Source: an uncultured Pelagibacteraceae bacterium (GTDB taxonomy: Bacteria > Pseudomonadota > Alphaproteobacteria > Pelagibacterales > Pelagibacteraceae). From it: 43,999 nt of DNA. The first letter of the stretch is position 1, and every line of letters begins with the position of its first letter. Of this stretch, positions 1 to 8,895 are shown in pieces. The stretch spans positions 1 to 43,999 of the forward strand of contig CACDUV010000006.1 in the NCBI GenBank assembly GCA_902556065.1. The letters are read 5' to 3'. The notes beneath the pieces were generated by a model. The model did no database searches and was not told where the DNA came from. It was given only the letters and a program-made list of their open reading frames with translations. The translations under genes were made by a program, and so were the position numbers.

Positions 1-2
1 AT

Positions 3-602
3 ATTAAAAAACCTAATCCAAAAATAATTTTTGATTTAGCGAATTTTTACAAAAACTCTAAAAATTATGAATTGGCAATTGATTATTATTCTAAATTAAT
101 TTCTTCTTTAGAGGATAGCTCTGTAATTAAATCAGATATCTTATATCGAAGAGGTGGGAGTTACGAAAGATTAGGTAATTATAAGAAGTCAGATGAAGAT
201 TTACTTCATGCACTAAGGATAAGACCTGATGATGCATACATACTAAATTACCTTGCTTATTCTTGGTTAGAACGTAATTACAAAATAGATGAAGCAATGG
301 AAATGTTGAAAATAGCATATAATTCTAATAGTAACGATCCCTATATTATCGATTCAATTGGTTGGGCATATTTCTTGATAGATGAATATGAAGAAGCAGA
401 AAAATTTTTAAAAAGAGCTGTTGAATTAATGCCAGATGATCCAGTAGTAAATGATCATTATGGAGATATATTGTGGAAGCTAAATCAAGAAATTCAGGCA
501 AGATATTTTTGGAATAATGTGTTGAGCTTTGATGATACTGAATATGAAATGAGAGAAAATATAAACAAAAAATTGATTACTGGCTTAAAATCTATTCAAT
601 GA
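3..602 (+). CDS. TPR-repeat protein, 5' end outside window
   Basis: The frame is open from the first bases of the window, so this is the C-terminal part of a longer protein. The TTG at 72 is internal and is not a believable start. The visible part is about 199 residues of helical tetratricopeptide repeats: pairs of helices with the typical small/aromatic spacing and turns such as RPDDA, NSNDPY and MPDDPVV about every 34 residues. TPR arrays bind other proteins, and no catalytic motif is visible. Its stop overlaps the ispE start (ATGA at 599-602), so the two are probably translationally coupled. In many alphaproteobacteria a large TPR protein precedes ispE. The partner and exact role are unknown. 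Confidence 0.85.
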   Translation: MKKPNPKIIFDLANFYKNSKNYELAIDYYSKLISSLEDSSVIKSDILYRRGGSYERLGNYKKSDEDLLHALRIRPDDAYILNYLAYSWLERNYKIDEAMEMLKIAYNSNSNDPYIIDSIGWAYFLIDEYEEAEKFLKRAVELMPDDPVVNDHYGDILWKLNQEIQARYFWNNVLSFDDTEYEMRENINKKLITGLKSIQ

Positions 603-1441
603 AATTTAATTTAAAGTCTCATGCTAAAATCAATTTAGCACTCAATGTTACAGGAAAAAATAAATCATTACATAAAATTGAAAGCATTATTAGTTTTATT
701 GATTTGCATGATGTTATTTCAATCAAAAAAATAAAAGGTGAAAAACATAATATTTCTTTTCGAGGGAAATTTGCGAAAGGTATTGGAAAAAAAAATACGG
801 TTCAAAAACTTTTTCAAATTCTGGATCGAGAAAAATTATTGCAAAATCAAAAATTTAGAGTTTCCATAACAAAGAATATTCCCCAAAAAGCTGGACTTGG
901 TGGAGGCTCAATAAATGCTGCAAGTATTTTAAATTTTTTAAATAAAAAAAAGATAATTAAAATTAGTAAAAAAAAAATTTTGAAGGTTTGTTCCCAAATA
1001 GGGTCTGATGTTTTTTTAGGTATAGAACCATCTAGCTCAGTTTTACTTTCAAATAATAAAATTAAAAAATTTTCAAATTGTTCAATTTTAAATATGCTTT
1101 TAATAAAGCCCAATTTTGGTTGTGCGACAAATAAAATTTATTCTAACGTTAGAAATTTTACAAAACCAAAATTCAATAACCCAAAAAAGAATATGCTTGG
1201 CTATAAATTCTTAAAAAATCAAAGAAATGCCTTAGAAGATGTTGCTATTTCAAAATACCCACAACTTAAAAAGATTAAGTTATTTTTAGAAAAGACTAAT
1301 AACCCTCAATTTGTAAGAATGACCGGGTCTGGATCTACAGTTATTGCATTCTATCAATCAGTCAAGCAATGTAATTTAGCAAAAGTTCAATTTAAGAGAA
1401 AATTTAATAATTGTTGGTCGAATGTATCAAAAACTATATAA
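599..1441 (+). CDS. ispE: 4-diphosphocytidyl-2-C-methyl-D-erythritol kinase (IspE)
   Basis: IspE phosphorylates the 2-hydroxyl of CDP-methylerythritol with ATP in the non-mevalonate (MEP) isoprenoid pathway, in the cytoplasm. The 280-residue protein has the N-terminal AKINLAL motif with its Lys at residue 10. The GHMP-kinase glycine-rich ATP loop PQKAGLGGGS is at about residues 95-104, the conserved Asp follows in QIGSDVFLG, and the C-terminal motif MTGSGSTVIAF closes the fold. The length matches the family. The protein is very rich in Lys and Asn, as expected for this base composition. It overlaps the TPR gene by 4 nt and is followed 34 nt later by tRNA-Gln. Confidence 0.95.
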   Translation: MKFNLKSHAKINLALNVTGKNKSLHKIESIISFIDLHDVISIKKIKGEKHNISFRGKFAKGIGKKNTVQKLFQILDREKLLQNQKFRVSITKNIPQKAGLGGGSINAASILNFLNKKKIIKISKKKILKVCSQIGSDVFLGIEPSSSVLLSNNKIKKFSNCSILNMLLIKPNFGCATNKIYSNVRNFTKPKFNNPKKNMLGYKFLKNQRNALEDVAISKYPQLKKIKLFLEKTNNPQFVRMTGSGSTVIAFYQSVKQCNLAKVQFKRKFNNCWSNVSKTI

Positions 1442-1475
1442 ATTTATTTTTTTTGTGTTATAGGAATTATTATAT

Positions 1476-1549
1476 TGGGGCGTAGCCAAGTGGTAAGGCA
1501 CGGGTTTTTGGTACCTGCATCCTAGGTTCGAATCCTAGCGCCCCAGCCA
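1476..1549 (+). tRNA. tRNA-Gln (anticodon UUG)
   Basis: This is a complete cloverleaf. The acceptor stem TGGGGCG pairs with CGCCCCA. The D-arm GCC/GGC has a canonical GG in its loop. The anticodon stem CGGGT/ACCTG holds the loop TTTTGGT with anticodon TTG at 1508-1510. The T-arm carries the normal TTCGAAT loop. The discriminator base is G and CCA is encoded (1547-1549). It lies between ispE and the CCA-adding enzyme gene on the same strand and is probably cut from a shared transcript. Confidence 0.97.
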
Positions 1550-1554
1550 TACAT

Positions 1555-2829
1555 ATGGACAAATTTTTAGATAAAATTTTTTTTAGATCCAAAAACCTTA
1601 ATTATATTAGTGAAAATATAGAAAATATTTCAGAGAATACTCCTGCAAAAAAAATTTTTGATGCAATCAATAATTATTCTGAAAATAGTGAATTAAGATT
1701 TGTTGGTGGATGTATTAGGAAAATTATAAATCGAGAAGAGGTAGATGACATTGATTTAGCAACTAACCTTACCCCAGATGAAGTTTGTGAGGCATTAAAT
1801 AAACATCAAATTAAATTTTTTGAGTCAGGTAAAGAACACGGCACGATAACTGCAGTAATAAATGAACAAAATTACGAAATTACTTCACTTAGAAAAGACG
1901 TTGCAACAGATGGAAGGCATGCAAAAGTTGAATTTACTTCAGATTGGAAAGAAGATTCAAAAAGAAGAGATTTTACTATTAATGCTATTTACTCTGATAA
2001 TTTAGGAAATTTATTTGATCCACAAAATGGTAAGTTAGATTTAGAGAAAGGTGTTTTAAAATTTATTGGAGATCCTGAAAAAAGAATTCAAGAGGATTAT
2101 TTAAGAATATTAAGATACTTTCGCTTTCATATAAATTACTCAAATGAAAATCATAAAACAGAAATAATTAAAATTTTTAAAAAAAATATCAAAGGTATTT
2201 CGAACTTATCTTCTGAAAGATTATTAGATGAATTTAAAAAGACAATTAAATCAAAAAATTTTCTCAAGTTATTCAAAGATCAACAAAGTTTAGAAATATT
2301 AGAAATAGTATTTCCACAATTTAAAAATATTAATCATTTTAAGAAGCTAAACTCATTAAGTTCTAAAGTTATTAGCAACTTTGACTTTATTTTTGTAATT
2401 GCATTACTGATTACTGATGAAACAGACAATACTGATTATTTTATTTACAAATTTAAAATCTCAAAAAAAGATCAAAAGAGGCTTAAATTAATTCATTATT
2501 TTTTCAAAGAGAAGGTGAATATTAAAAGTTTTACAGAAAAAAAATTAAATAAAATTTTTTACTATAATGGCAGACAAACTGTAATTGATATAATTAATTT
2601 TAAACTTTTTTATTCGAGTAGGGTGGAGAATAAATTATTAAAATTACTTAAAATTTTTAAAAATAAAGAATTGCCTGAACTAAATATTGGAGCAAATATT
2701 TTGATGTCTAAGTATAAAATTCCTGAGGGTAAAATTTTAGGTAATAAGTTAAAGCTTATAGAAGAAACCTGGGTTCAAAATGGATTTCAAATATCAGATA
2801 AACAGGTTGAAAAAATTGCAAAAAGTTAA
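1555..2829 (+). CDS. cca: CCA-adding tRNA nucleotidyltransferase / poly(A) polymerase family
   Basis: This class II nucleotidyltransferase adds or repairs the 3' CCA of tRNAs. Visible motifs are FVGGCIRK at about residues 49-56 and the metal-binding DID at about 65-67, followed by the template-side motifs RRDFTINAIY and RIQEDYLRILRYFRFH. The helical C-terminal half is less conserved. The length of 424 residues is normal for the bacterial enzyme. The ATG lies only 5 nt after the CCA of tRNA-Gln, so any Shine-Dalgarno sequence would have to lie inside the tRNA, and none is seen. A poly(A) polymerase specificity cannot be excluded from motifs alone. The stop overlaps the end of the convergent greA by 4 nt. 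Confidence 0.92.
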   Translation: MDKFLDKIFFRSKNLNYISENIENISENTPAKKIFDAINNYSENSELRFVGGCIRKIINREEVDDIDLATNLTPDEVCEALNKHQIKFFESGKEHGTITAVINEQNYEITSLRKDVATDGRHAKVEFTSDWKEDSKRRDFTINAIYSDNLGNLFDPQNGKLDLEKGVLKFIGDPEKRIQEDYLRILRYFRFHINYSNENHKTEIIKIFKKNIKGISNLSSERLLDEFKKTIKSKNFLKLFKDQQSLEILEIVFPQFKNINHFKKLNSLSSKVISNFDFIFVIALLITDETDNTDYFIYKFKISKKDQKRLKLIHYFFKEKVNIKSFTEKKLNKIFYYNGRQTVIDIINFKLFYSSRVENKLLKLLKIFKNKELPELNIGANILMSKYKIPEGKILGNKLKLIEETWVQNGFQISDKQVEKIAKS

Positions 2830-3302
2830 ATATATTTAACGTCTTTAATTTCAAAATTCTTTGTTCCAGAAGGTGTACTGATTTCTACAAGATCACTTTT
2901 ATTTTTACCTATTAACCCTTTTCCAATTGGAGATTGAAAGAAAATTAATTTTTGCTTTAAGTCAGCTTCATCTTTTCCAACAATTTTATAATTAATTTTT
3001 TCTCCACTATCTAAATCTTCTAAATACACAGTTGACCCAAATATTACTTTTCCCTCATTGTTTAATTTGGTTACATCAATTACATTAGCTCTAGCTATTA
3101 TGTCGTTTATCTCAGTAATCCTTCCTTCATTGTGAGACTGTTCTTCCTTTGCGGCATGATATTCTGCATTTTCTTTTAGATCTCCATGTGATCTTGCTTC
3201 AGCAATTGCGGCAACAATTTCAGGTCTTTTCTTTTCTTTTAAAAAAATGAGTTCTTCCTCTAATTTTTTCAGCCCGTTAAAAGTTATAGGTTCTTTTTCC
3301 AT
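2826..3302 (-). CDS. greA: Transcription elongation factor GreA
   Basis: GreA rescues backtracked RNA polymerase by stimulating cleavage of the nascent RNA 3' end through the secondary channel. The 158-residue protein has the N-terminal antiparallel coiled coil. Its acidic tip motif GDLKENAEYHAAKEEQ supplies the Asp and Glu that help hold the catalytic magnesium. The C-terminal FKBP-like domain shows IVGKDEADLKQ and SPIGKGLIGK. It is last in a trmL-hemF-greA run, with 3 nt between hemF and greA. Its stop codon overlaps the cca stop on the other strand, so no terminator fits between the two. Confidence 0.97.
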   Translation of the reverse strand: MEKEPITFNGLKKLEEELIFLKEKKRPEIVAAIAEARSHGDLKENAEYHAAKEEQSHNEGRITEINDIIARANVIDVTKLNNEGKVIFGSTVYLEDLDSGEKINYKIVGKDEADLKQKLIFFQSPIGKGLIGKNKSDLVEISTPSGTKNFEIKDVKYI

Positions 3303-3305
3303 TTT

Positions 3306-4133
3306 TTATTTCCATTTTGCTAAGGGGGGTAACGACATTAAAATTCCTTCAACATTACCACCAGTTTGTAATCCAAATTTGGTTCCTCTGTCATATAGTA
3401 AATTAAATTCTGCGTAACGACCTCTCTTAATATACTGCTTCTCTTTTTCTTTTAAAGACCATTTTTTCTTATTTTTTTTTCTAATAATTTCATTAAAGAT
3501 CATTTGAAAGGTAATCCCAACATCTCTTACAAATTTAAAATCTTTTTCGAAATTGTCATTTTTGTAATCAAAAAAAATTCCCCCAATTCCTCTAGCTTCT
3601 TTTCTGTGAGGTAAATAAAAATATTCATCACACCATTTTTTATATTTTTTATAATAATTTTTATTATGTTGATCACACATTAACTTCAAAGTTTTATGAA
3701 ATTTATTTTTTTCATTATCATCTTTGATAGCTGGGGTTACATCCATTCCACCTCCAAACCAGTTTTTTTGAGTGCTTATATATCTTGTATTAAAATGCAT
3801 AGCTGGAATGTGTGGATTTTGCATATGCATAACTACTGAAATTCCTGAAGCCCAAAATCTAGGTTCTTTCTCAGCTCCTGGTATATTTTTTTGAAATTTT
3901 TTTGGAAATTTTCCATATACTTTTGAAAAATTTACTCCAACTTTTTCAAAAATTTTTCCATTTTTTAAAATTCTATATTCACCACCACCTTCATCTTTTT
4001 TAGAGTTTCTTTTCCAAGAAGTTGATTCAAATTTAATTTTGTTATTTTCCAATTCAAGTATGTCATTACAAATTGCATTTTGTAGTAATTTGAACCAATT
4101 GCTTGTTAGGTCTTTTTTAATTGAATTGTTCAT
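3306..4133 (-). CDS. hemF: Oxygen-dependent coproporphyrinogen III oxidase
   Basis: HemF converts coproporphyrinogen III to protoporphyrinogen IX using O2, a late haem-synthesis step in the cytoplasm. The 275-residue protein contains the family hallmarks GEYRILKNGKIFEKVGVNFS, the His-rich segment HMQNPHIPAMHFNTRYI, WFGGGMDVTP, and the C-terminal GRYAEFNLLYDRGTKFGL with the glycine-rich GGNVEGILMSLPP. It is slightly shorter than the E. coli enzyme. An aerobic haem step fits the cytochrome bc1 genes that follow on the other strand. It sits 1 nt downstream of trmL. Confidence 0.96.
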   Translation of the reverse strand: MNNSIKKDLTSNWFKLLQNAICNDILELENNKIKFESTSWKRNSKKDEGGGEYRILKNGKIFEKVGVNFSKVYGKFPKKFQKNIPGAEKEPRFWASGISVVMHMQNPHIPAMHFNTRYISTQKNWFGGGMDVTPAIKDDNEKNKFHKTLKLMCDQHNKNYYKKYKKWCDEYFYLPHRKEARGIGGIFFDYKNDNFEKDFKFVRDVGITFQMIFNEIIRKKNKKKWSLKEKEKQYIKRGRYAEFNLLYDRGTKFGLQTGGNVEGILMSLPPLAKWK

Positions 4134-4134
4134 A

Positions 4135-4593
4135 TTATATAAAATTATTTTGTCTTAAACTTTCAGCCAAAACTATTGCAACTGAGGACGCTATATTTAA
4201 AGATCTTGCTTTTTCACTCATGGGAATTTTTAAACGATCACTAATTAGCTTATGAACCCTTTCAGGGACCCCAGCGCTCTCTCTACCAAATAAAATTGTA
4301 TCATCGGCTTTAAAGTTAAATTTAGTATAATTTATAGAACCCTTGGTTGTCATTAAAACAATCCTTTGATTCTTTTTTTTTTCAAAAAAATGTTCTGCAC
4401 TTTGATAAAATTTTATTTTCCTATAGTCCATGTAATCCATGACAACTCTTTTAAACCTTTTGTCAGTTAATAAAAATCCACATGGCTCAATAATTTCTAA
4501 TTCAGCTCCTAAACAGGCGCATGTTCTTATAATCGCAGCTGTATTCTGTGGAATATCAGGCTCGTATAGTGAAATTTTAGGTCTAGGTTTCAT
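4135..4593 (-). CDS. trmL: tRNA (cytidine/uridine-34-2'-O)-methyltransferase TrmL
   Basis: This is a SPOUT-class (SpoU) methyltransferase. TrmL methylates the 2'-O of the wobble nucleotide in some leucine tRNAs. The 152-residue protein is a minimal single SPOUT domain. Residues 9-31 (YEPDIPQNTAAIIRTCA) match motif 1, LFGRESAGVP matches motif 2, and IPMSEKARSLNIASSVAIVL matches motif 3, which forms the trefoil knot and binds SAM. The lack of an extra RNA-binding domain and the small size separate TrmL from TrmH and RlmB. It is first in the trmL-hemF-greA run, divergent from petA across 91 bp. Confidence 0.93.
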   Translation of the reverse strand: MKPRPKISLYEPDIPQNTAAIIRTCACLGAELEIIEPCGFLLTDKRFKRVVMDYMDYRKIKFYQSAEHFFEKKKNQRIVLMTTKGSINYTKFNFKADDTILFGRESAGVPERVHKLISDRLKIPMSEKARSLNIASSVAIVLAESLRQNNFI

Positions 4594-4684
4594 CCTTAAT
4601 GTGTCATTCTTTCAGTAGAAAAATTACTTTTATCTTATAAGAAATCGTATATTAAATTAATTTTTTAACAAAAAATTATTAAAA

Positions 4685-5194
4685 ATGTCAGATAAAAAGC
4701 CAAAAAGAAGAGAGTTTTTATTTACAGCAACCACAGCTGTAGGTGCCGTTGGAGCAGCAGCAGTAGTGTGGCCCATGGTAGATCAAATGAACCCAGATGC
4801 TTCAGTCAAAGCATTAGCAAGTACAGAGGTTGATATAAGTTCGGTTAAACCTGGAAATACAATTACAGTTCTGTGGAGAGGAAAACCAGTTTTCATTAGA
4901 AGAAGAACAAAAGAGGAGATCGAAGAAGCAAGATCTGTAAAAATGGAGGAATTAATTCATCCAGAAAAAGATGAGGATAGAGCAAAAAATCCTGAATGGT
5001 TAGTGATGGTAGGAGTCTGTACTCATTTAGGATGTGTACCTTTGAATGACAAAGGTGATTATAATGGATGGTTTTGTCCATGTCACGGTTCTCACTATGA
5101 TACATCTGGAAGAATTAGGAAAGGACCAGCTCCTTGGAATATGGAAGTTCCTAAATATGAATTCGTGAATGCAAACACAATTAAAATAGGATAG
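4685..5194 (+). CDS. petA: Ubiquinol-cytochrome c reductase Rieske iron-sulfur subunit
   Basis: This is the 2Fe-2S subunit of the cytochrome bc1 complex and takes the first electron from ubiquinol. The N-terminus carries a twin-arginine pattern (KRREFLF, Arg 8-9) followed by a hydrophobic alanine/valine segment to about residue 30. That segment is the uncleaved membrane anchor exported by Tat. Cluster ligands are in CTHLGC (Cys112, His114) and CPCHGSH (Cys131, His134), and Cys117 and Cys133 form the disulfide. The [10 protein letters not shown] proline loop is present. It is first gene of petABC, with 7 nt to petB. Confidence 0.98.
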   Translation: MSDKKPKRREFLFTATTAVGAVGAAAVVWPMVDQMNPDASVKALASTEVDISSVKPGNTITVLWRGKPVFIRRRTKEEIEEARSVKMEELIHPEKDEDRAKNPEWLVMVGVCTHLGCVPLNDKGDYNGWFCPCHGSHYDTSGRIRKGPAPWNMEVPKYEFVNANTIKIG

Positions 5195-5201
5195 TAAATT
5201 T

Positions 5202-6464
5202 ATGAGTGATCACGATTATAAACCTAAATCTAAAGTTGGTCAGTGGTTTAATGATAGATTACCGCTACTAACTCTTGCAAATCATCTAACAGATTATCCT
5301 ACTCCAAAAAATTTAAATTACTGGTGGACATTTGGTGGAATTTTGACTTTTTGTCTAATCACACAGATCATAACAGGATTAACTCTAGCTATGCATTACA
5401 TTGCTCATGCTGACATGGCATTTGAAAGTGTTGAACATATAATGAGAGATGTGAACTACGGATGGTTAATTAGATATATACATGCAAATGGTGCATCAAT
5501 GTTTTTTCTTGCAGTTTATATTCATATTTTTAGATCGTTATTTTATGGATCTTACAAATCTCCAAGAGAAATTATTTGGATTTTAGGAATAGTAATTTAC
5601 CTGTTAATGATGGCAGCTGCATTCATGGGTTACGTTTTGCCTTGGGGACAAATGAGTTTCTGGGGAGCAACTGTTATTACAAATTTATTTAGTGCAATAC
5701 CATTAGTAGGAGAGGGAATTGTAACATGGTTGTGGGGTGGATACTCAGTTGATAACCCAACTTTAACAAGATTTTTTACTTTGCACTACTTAATCCCTTT
5801 TTTAATTTTAGGTCTTGTAGTATTACATATTTGGGCACTTCATGTACCTGGAAATAACAATCCCGTTGGTATTGATATTAAAAAACCTTCTAAGGATACT
5901 GTCCCATTCCATCCATACATTGTTATCAAGGATGGTTTTGCATTACTAATGTTCATGATTGTTTTTGCATTTTTTGTTTTTTATACGCCTAATATTTTAG
6001 GACATGCAGACAATTACATTGAAGCAAACCCTATGGTAACACCAGCTCATATAGTTCCAGAATGGTATTTGTTACCTTTTTATGCAATATTAAGATCAGT
6101 GCCAGATAAACTTCTTGGAGTAGTTGCAATGTTGTCTGCAATTTTAATACTCGCAGCTTTACCTTGGTTGGATACTTCAAAAATTAGATCAGCAGTGTTT
6201 AGACCTTTGTACAAACAATTTTACTGGATTTTAGTAGCAGACGTTTTAATTTTAGGTTACGTGGGGGCAATGCCTGCAGAAGGCCTTTATTTATTAATAG
6301 CAAGAGTAGCCACTGCATATTATTTCTTACATTTTTTAGTTATTCTTCCTGTGCTAGGATTTAAAGAGAGAACATTACCTGTCCCACTAAGTATAACAGA
6401 ACCTATTTTAGGTGGATCACCAAACTTAGCAGCAGCAAGACATAGAGAAAGTAAAATAAAATAA
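5202..6464 (+). CDS. petB: Cytochrome b of the bc1 complex
   Basis: Cytochrome b carries both quinone sites and the two b haems of complex III. The 420-residue polytopic membrane protein has the four haem-ligand histidines His94/His195 and His108/His209, seen in [25 protein letters not shown] and VLHIWALH. The Qo-site PEWY motif is at about 286-289, and [12 protein letters not shown] follows the third helix. About eight hydrophobic helices can be counted. A long hydrophilic N-terminus and a basic C-terminal tail are typical of alphaproteobacterial forms. It lies between petA and petC, one nucleotide from petC. Confidence 0.98.
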   Translation: MSDHDYKPKSKVGQWFNDRLPLLTLANHLTDYPTPKNLNYWWTFGGILTFCLITQIITGLTLAMHYIAHADMAFESVEHIMRDVNYGWLIRYIHANGASMFFLAVYIHIFRSLFYGSYKSPREIIWILGIVIYLLMMAAAFMGYVLPWGQMSFWGATVITNLFSAIPLVGEGIVTWLWGGYSVDNPTLTRFFTLHYLIPFLILGLVVLHIWALHVPGNNNPVGIDIKKPSKDTVPFHPYIVIKDGFALLMFMIVFAFFVFYTPNILGHADNYIEANPMVTPAHIVPEWYLLPFYAILRSVPDKLLGVVAMLSAILILAALPWLDTSKIRSAVFRPLYKQFYWILVADVLILGYVGAMPAEGLYLLIARVATAYYFLHFLVILPVLGFKERTLPVPLSITEPILGGSPNLAAARHRESKIK

Positions 6465-6465
6465 G

Positions 6466-7245
6466 GTGAAAAAGTTATTTAAATTAATTTTAATACTTTC
6501 ATTTTTTTCTCTGAATAGCGCTCAAACTTTTGCTGCAGAAAAAGTAGACTATCTTAAAACAGATTGGAGTTTTAAAGGTCTTTTTGGAAAATTTGATAGG
6601 GCATCTCTTCAAAGAGGATATCAAGTTTATACTGAAGTTTGTGCTTCTTGCCATTCGATGAAATATTTGAGCTACAGAAATTTATCAGAAGAGGGTGGGC
6701 CAGAGTTTTCAGAGGCAGCCGCAAAAGCAATTGCTGCTTCTTTTGATGTTAAAGATGGACCAAATGCTGATGGTGAAATGTTCACTAGACCTGGAAAACT
6801 TTCAGATAAATTTGTAATGCCATACGACAATGTCAAAGCCGCGCAAGCAGCTAATGGAGGAGCGTATCCACCAGACATGTCTGTTTTAGTTAAAGCTAGA
6901 GGCGGTGGAGTTGATTATATTTATTCTTTACTTCAAGGTTATGAAGATCCGCCGAGTGGAGTAACTTTGGATGATGGAGTTTACTATAACAAATATATGT
7001 ATGGTAATAAGATTAGAATGGCAGCACCATTATCAGATGGAATAGTAGAGTATGGCGATGGCACTAATGCGTCTGTTGAACAGATGTCAAAAGATGTAAC
7101 AACATTTTTAATGTGGGCCGCAGAGCCTCACTTAGAAGCAAGGCATCAAATGGGATTTAAAGCTATAGTGTATTTGATTATTTTAACTATTTTAGTTTAC
7201 TTCAGTATGAAGAAAATTTGGTCACGTGTTGAATCTGAAGTTTAA
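6466..7245 (+). CDS. petC: Cytochrome c1 of the bc1 complex
   Basis: Cytochrome c1 passes electrons from the Rieske protein to soluble cytochrome c. It starts at a GTG one base after the petB stop. A Sec signal peptide spans about residues 1-23, with a likely cut in TFA-AEK. The covalent haem motif CASCH is at residues 59-63, and a candidate axial methionine lies in IRMAAPLSDG. A C-terminal membrane helix (AIVYLIILTILVYFSM) anchors the protein on the periplasmic side. The last 24 nt overlap the 3' end of convergent ychF. Confidence 0.97.
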   Translation: MKKLFKLILILSFFSLNSAQTFAAEKVDYLKTDWSFKGLFGKFDRASLQRGYQVYTEVCASCHSMKYLSYRNLSEEGGPEFSEAAAKAIAASFDVKDGPNADGEMFTRPGKLSDKFVMPYDNVKAAQAANGGAYPPDMSVLVKARGGGVDYIYSLLQGYEDPPSGVTLDDGVYYNKYMYGNKIRMAAPLSDGIVEYGDGTNASVEQMSKDVTTFLMWAAEPHLEARHQMGFKAIVYLIILTILVYFSMKKIWSRVESEV

Positions 7246-8295
7246 TACATCTCCATCTTTAACAATATAATCTTTTCCTTCTAATCTCATTTTTCCATTA
7301 GCTTTAGAATTTACCCAGCCATCATTTGCTACAAAGTCTTCATAAGAAATAGTTTCAGCTCGAATAAAGCCTTTTTCAAAATCAGTATGAATTTCACCTG
7401 CTGCTTTAGGAGCTGTACAATTTTTTTTAATTGTCCACGCTCTTGTTTCTTCAGGACCCGATGTAAAATACGTATCTAGTTCTAATATATTGTAGCCTTT
7501 TTGAATTAACATATTTAATCCAGTTTCTTTTAAACCTATCATTTCCATATAATTTTTTTTCTCTTCAGCAGGTAGCTCATTAATTTGATTTTCTATATCA
7601 GCAGATACAATTAGTGTATTTTCATTACCAAATTTTTTTATGAAATCATTTGTATATTTGTTGCCATTCTGAATACTTTGTTCATCAACATTACAAACAT
7701 ATATTTTTGGCTTAATTGACAATAAACCACTTTGATTTAATTGCTTAGTGTCAAATTGTGTTTTTAGGACTGAAATATCTTTATCATTATTGATACAATC
7801 TAGAGCAATTTCTAAAATTTTAAGTTGCTCTTCATCTACATTTTTTTTGTTATTCTTTTCCAATCTTTTTTGGATACTTTCAAGATCTGCAAGCATCATT
7901 TCAGTTTCAATAATTTCTAAATCTCTCACTGGGTTTACATCAGGATTAACATTTTGAATATCATCTGAATCAAAACATCTAATCATATGAATTACTGCAT
8001 CAACTTCTCTGATATGAGAAAGAAATTTATTTCCTAATCCTTCTCCTTTTGAAGCTCCTTTTACAAGACCAGCAATATCAACAAATGAAATTGTAGTATT
8101 AATTACCTTTTTAGAGTTAGAGACTTTTGATAATTTAGACAATCTTTCATCTGGTACAGGAACTACCCCAACATTTGGATCAATTGTACAAAATGGAAAA
8201 TTAGCTGCTTGTGCTTTGCTAGAATTTGTTAGTGCATTAAAAAGTGTAGATTTACCAACATTTGGTAAACCAACAATTCCACATTTAAAACTCAT
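7222..8295 (-). CDS. ychF: Ribosome-binding ATPase YchF (OBG family)
   Basis: YchF is a P-loop NTPase of the Obg family that prefers ATP and binds the ribosome. The 357-residue protein has a P-loop GLPNVGKST at about residues 8-16, the Obg-type switch VDIAGLVKGASKGEGLGNKF, a coiled-coil insertion, and a C-terminal TGS-like domain from about residue 275 (TYFTSGPEETRAW to the end). It follows pth with a 1-nt TAATG overlap, a pairing common in Proteobacteria. It is the last gene of the minus-strand lgt-to-ychF run and overlaps petC tail to tail. Confidence 0.97.
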   Translation of the reverse strand: MSFKCGIVGLPNVGKSTLFNALTNSSKAQAANFPFCTIDPNVGVVPVPDERLSKLSKVSNSKKVINTTISFVDIAGLVKGASKGEGLGNKFLSHIREVDAVIHMIRCFDSDDIQNVNPDVNPVRDLEIIETEMMLADLESIQKRLEKNNKKNVDEEQLKILEIALDCINNDKDISVLKTQFDTKQLNQSGLLSIKPKIYVCNVDEQSIQNGNKYTNDFIKKFGNENTLIVSADIENQINELPAEEKKNYMEMIGLKETGLNMLIQKGYNILELDTYFTSGPEETRAWTIKKNCTAPKAAGEIHTDFEKGFIRAETISYEDFVANDGWVNSKANGKMRLEGKDYIVKDGDVLNFRFNT

Positions 8296-8855
8296 TATTT
8301 ATTATTTACTGTACTTGAAAATAGATCTAATTTTTTATCAATTAATATTGAAATTGACTCAGTAATGTTATTTGTAATTTTTTCTAATCCAATCATTTCA
8401 TCTTCATCAAAATTTTGAAGTACAAAATCACTAACTTCTATATTATCTTTTGGTTTTCCAATCCCTATTCTTACTCTAGAATAATCTTTACCAATAAATT
8501 TATCTATTGATGCAATACCATTATGACCTGCACTAGATCCACCAAACTTAGCTTTAATTTTTCCAAATTCCACATCCAAATCGTCGTGAAAAACTATTAC
8601 ATCTTCAGCATCAATTTTAAAATATTCGATTAATTCTCTTATACAAATTCCTGAATTATTCATGAAAGTTAAAGGTTTAATTGCATATATTTTATTGTCC
8701 CCAACATTTCCTGTTGTGAGTAAACCTTTAAATTTTGGTTTTTGTTTTGATAGACCAAATTTTTTATTTATCGAGTCAATAATTTTAAAACCTACATTAT
8801 GCCTATTGTTTTCACTATCTGGCGTTGGGTTACCTAGTCCTACAAATAAAAGCAT
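8295..8855 (-). CDS. pth: Peptidyl-tRNA hydrolase
   Basis: Pth releases peptides from prematurely dropped peptidyl-tRNA and recycles the tRNA. The 186-residue protein shows FVGLGNP at the N-terminus, the catalytic His in NRHNVGF at residue 19, the substrate-binding FMNNSG, and DDLDVEFGKIK followed by GSSAGHNGIASI. The length is normal. It lies between rplY and ychF in the same direction; rplY, pth and ychF are often adjacent in bacteria and all serve translation. It starts with an ATG 40 nt after rplY. Confidence 0.97.
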   Translation of the reverse strand: MLLFVGLGNPTPDSENNRHNVGFKIIDSINKKFGLSKQKPKFKGLLTTGNVGDNKIYAIKPLTFMNNSGICIRELIEYFKIDAEDVIVFHDDLDVEFGKIKAKFGGSSAGHNGIASIDKFIGKDYSRVRIGIGKPKDNIEVSDFVLQNFDEDEMIGLEKITNNITESISILIDKKLDLFSSTVNNK

Positions 8856-8895
8856 GAGAATTTTTTAATGGAAAACAAACTTTAGTTTAAATAAT

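Noticed and set aside
72-74. TTG as the start of the first TPR gene
   Set aside because: The frame is open back to the window edge and the upstream residues continue the TPR pattern.
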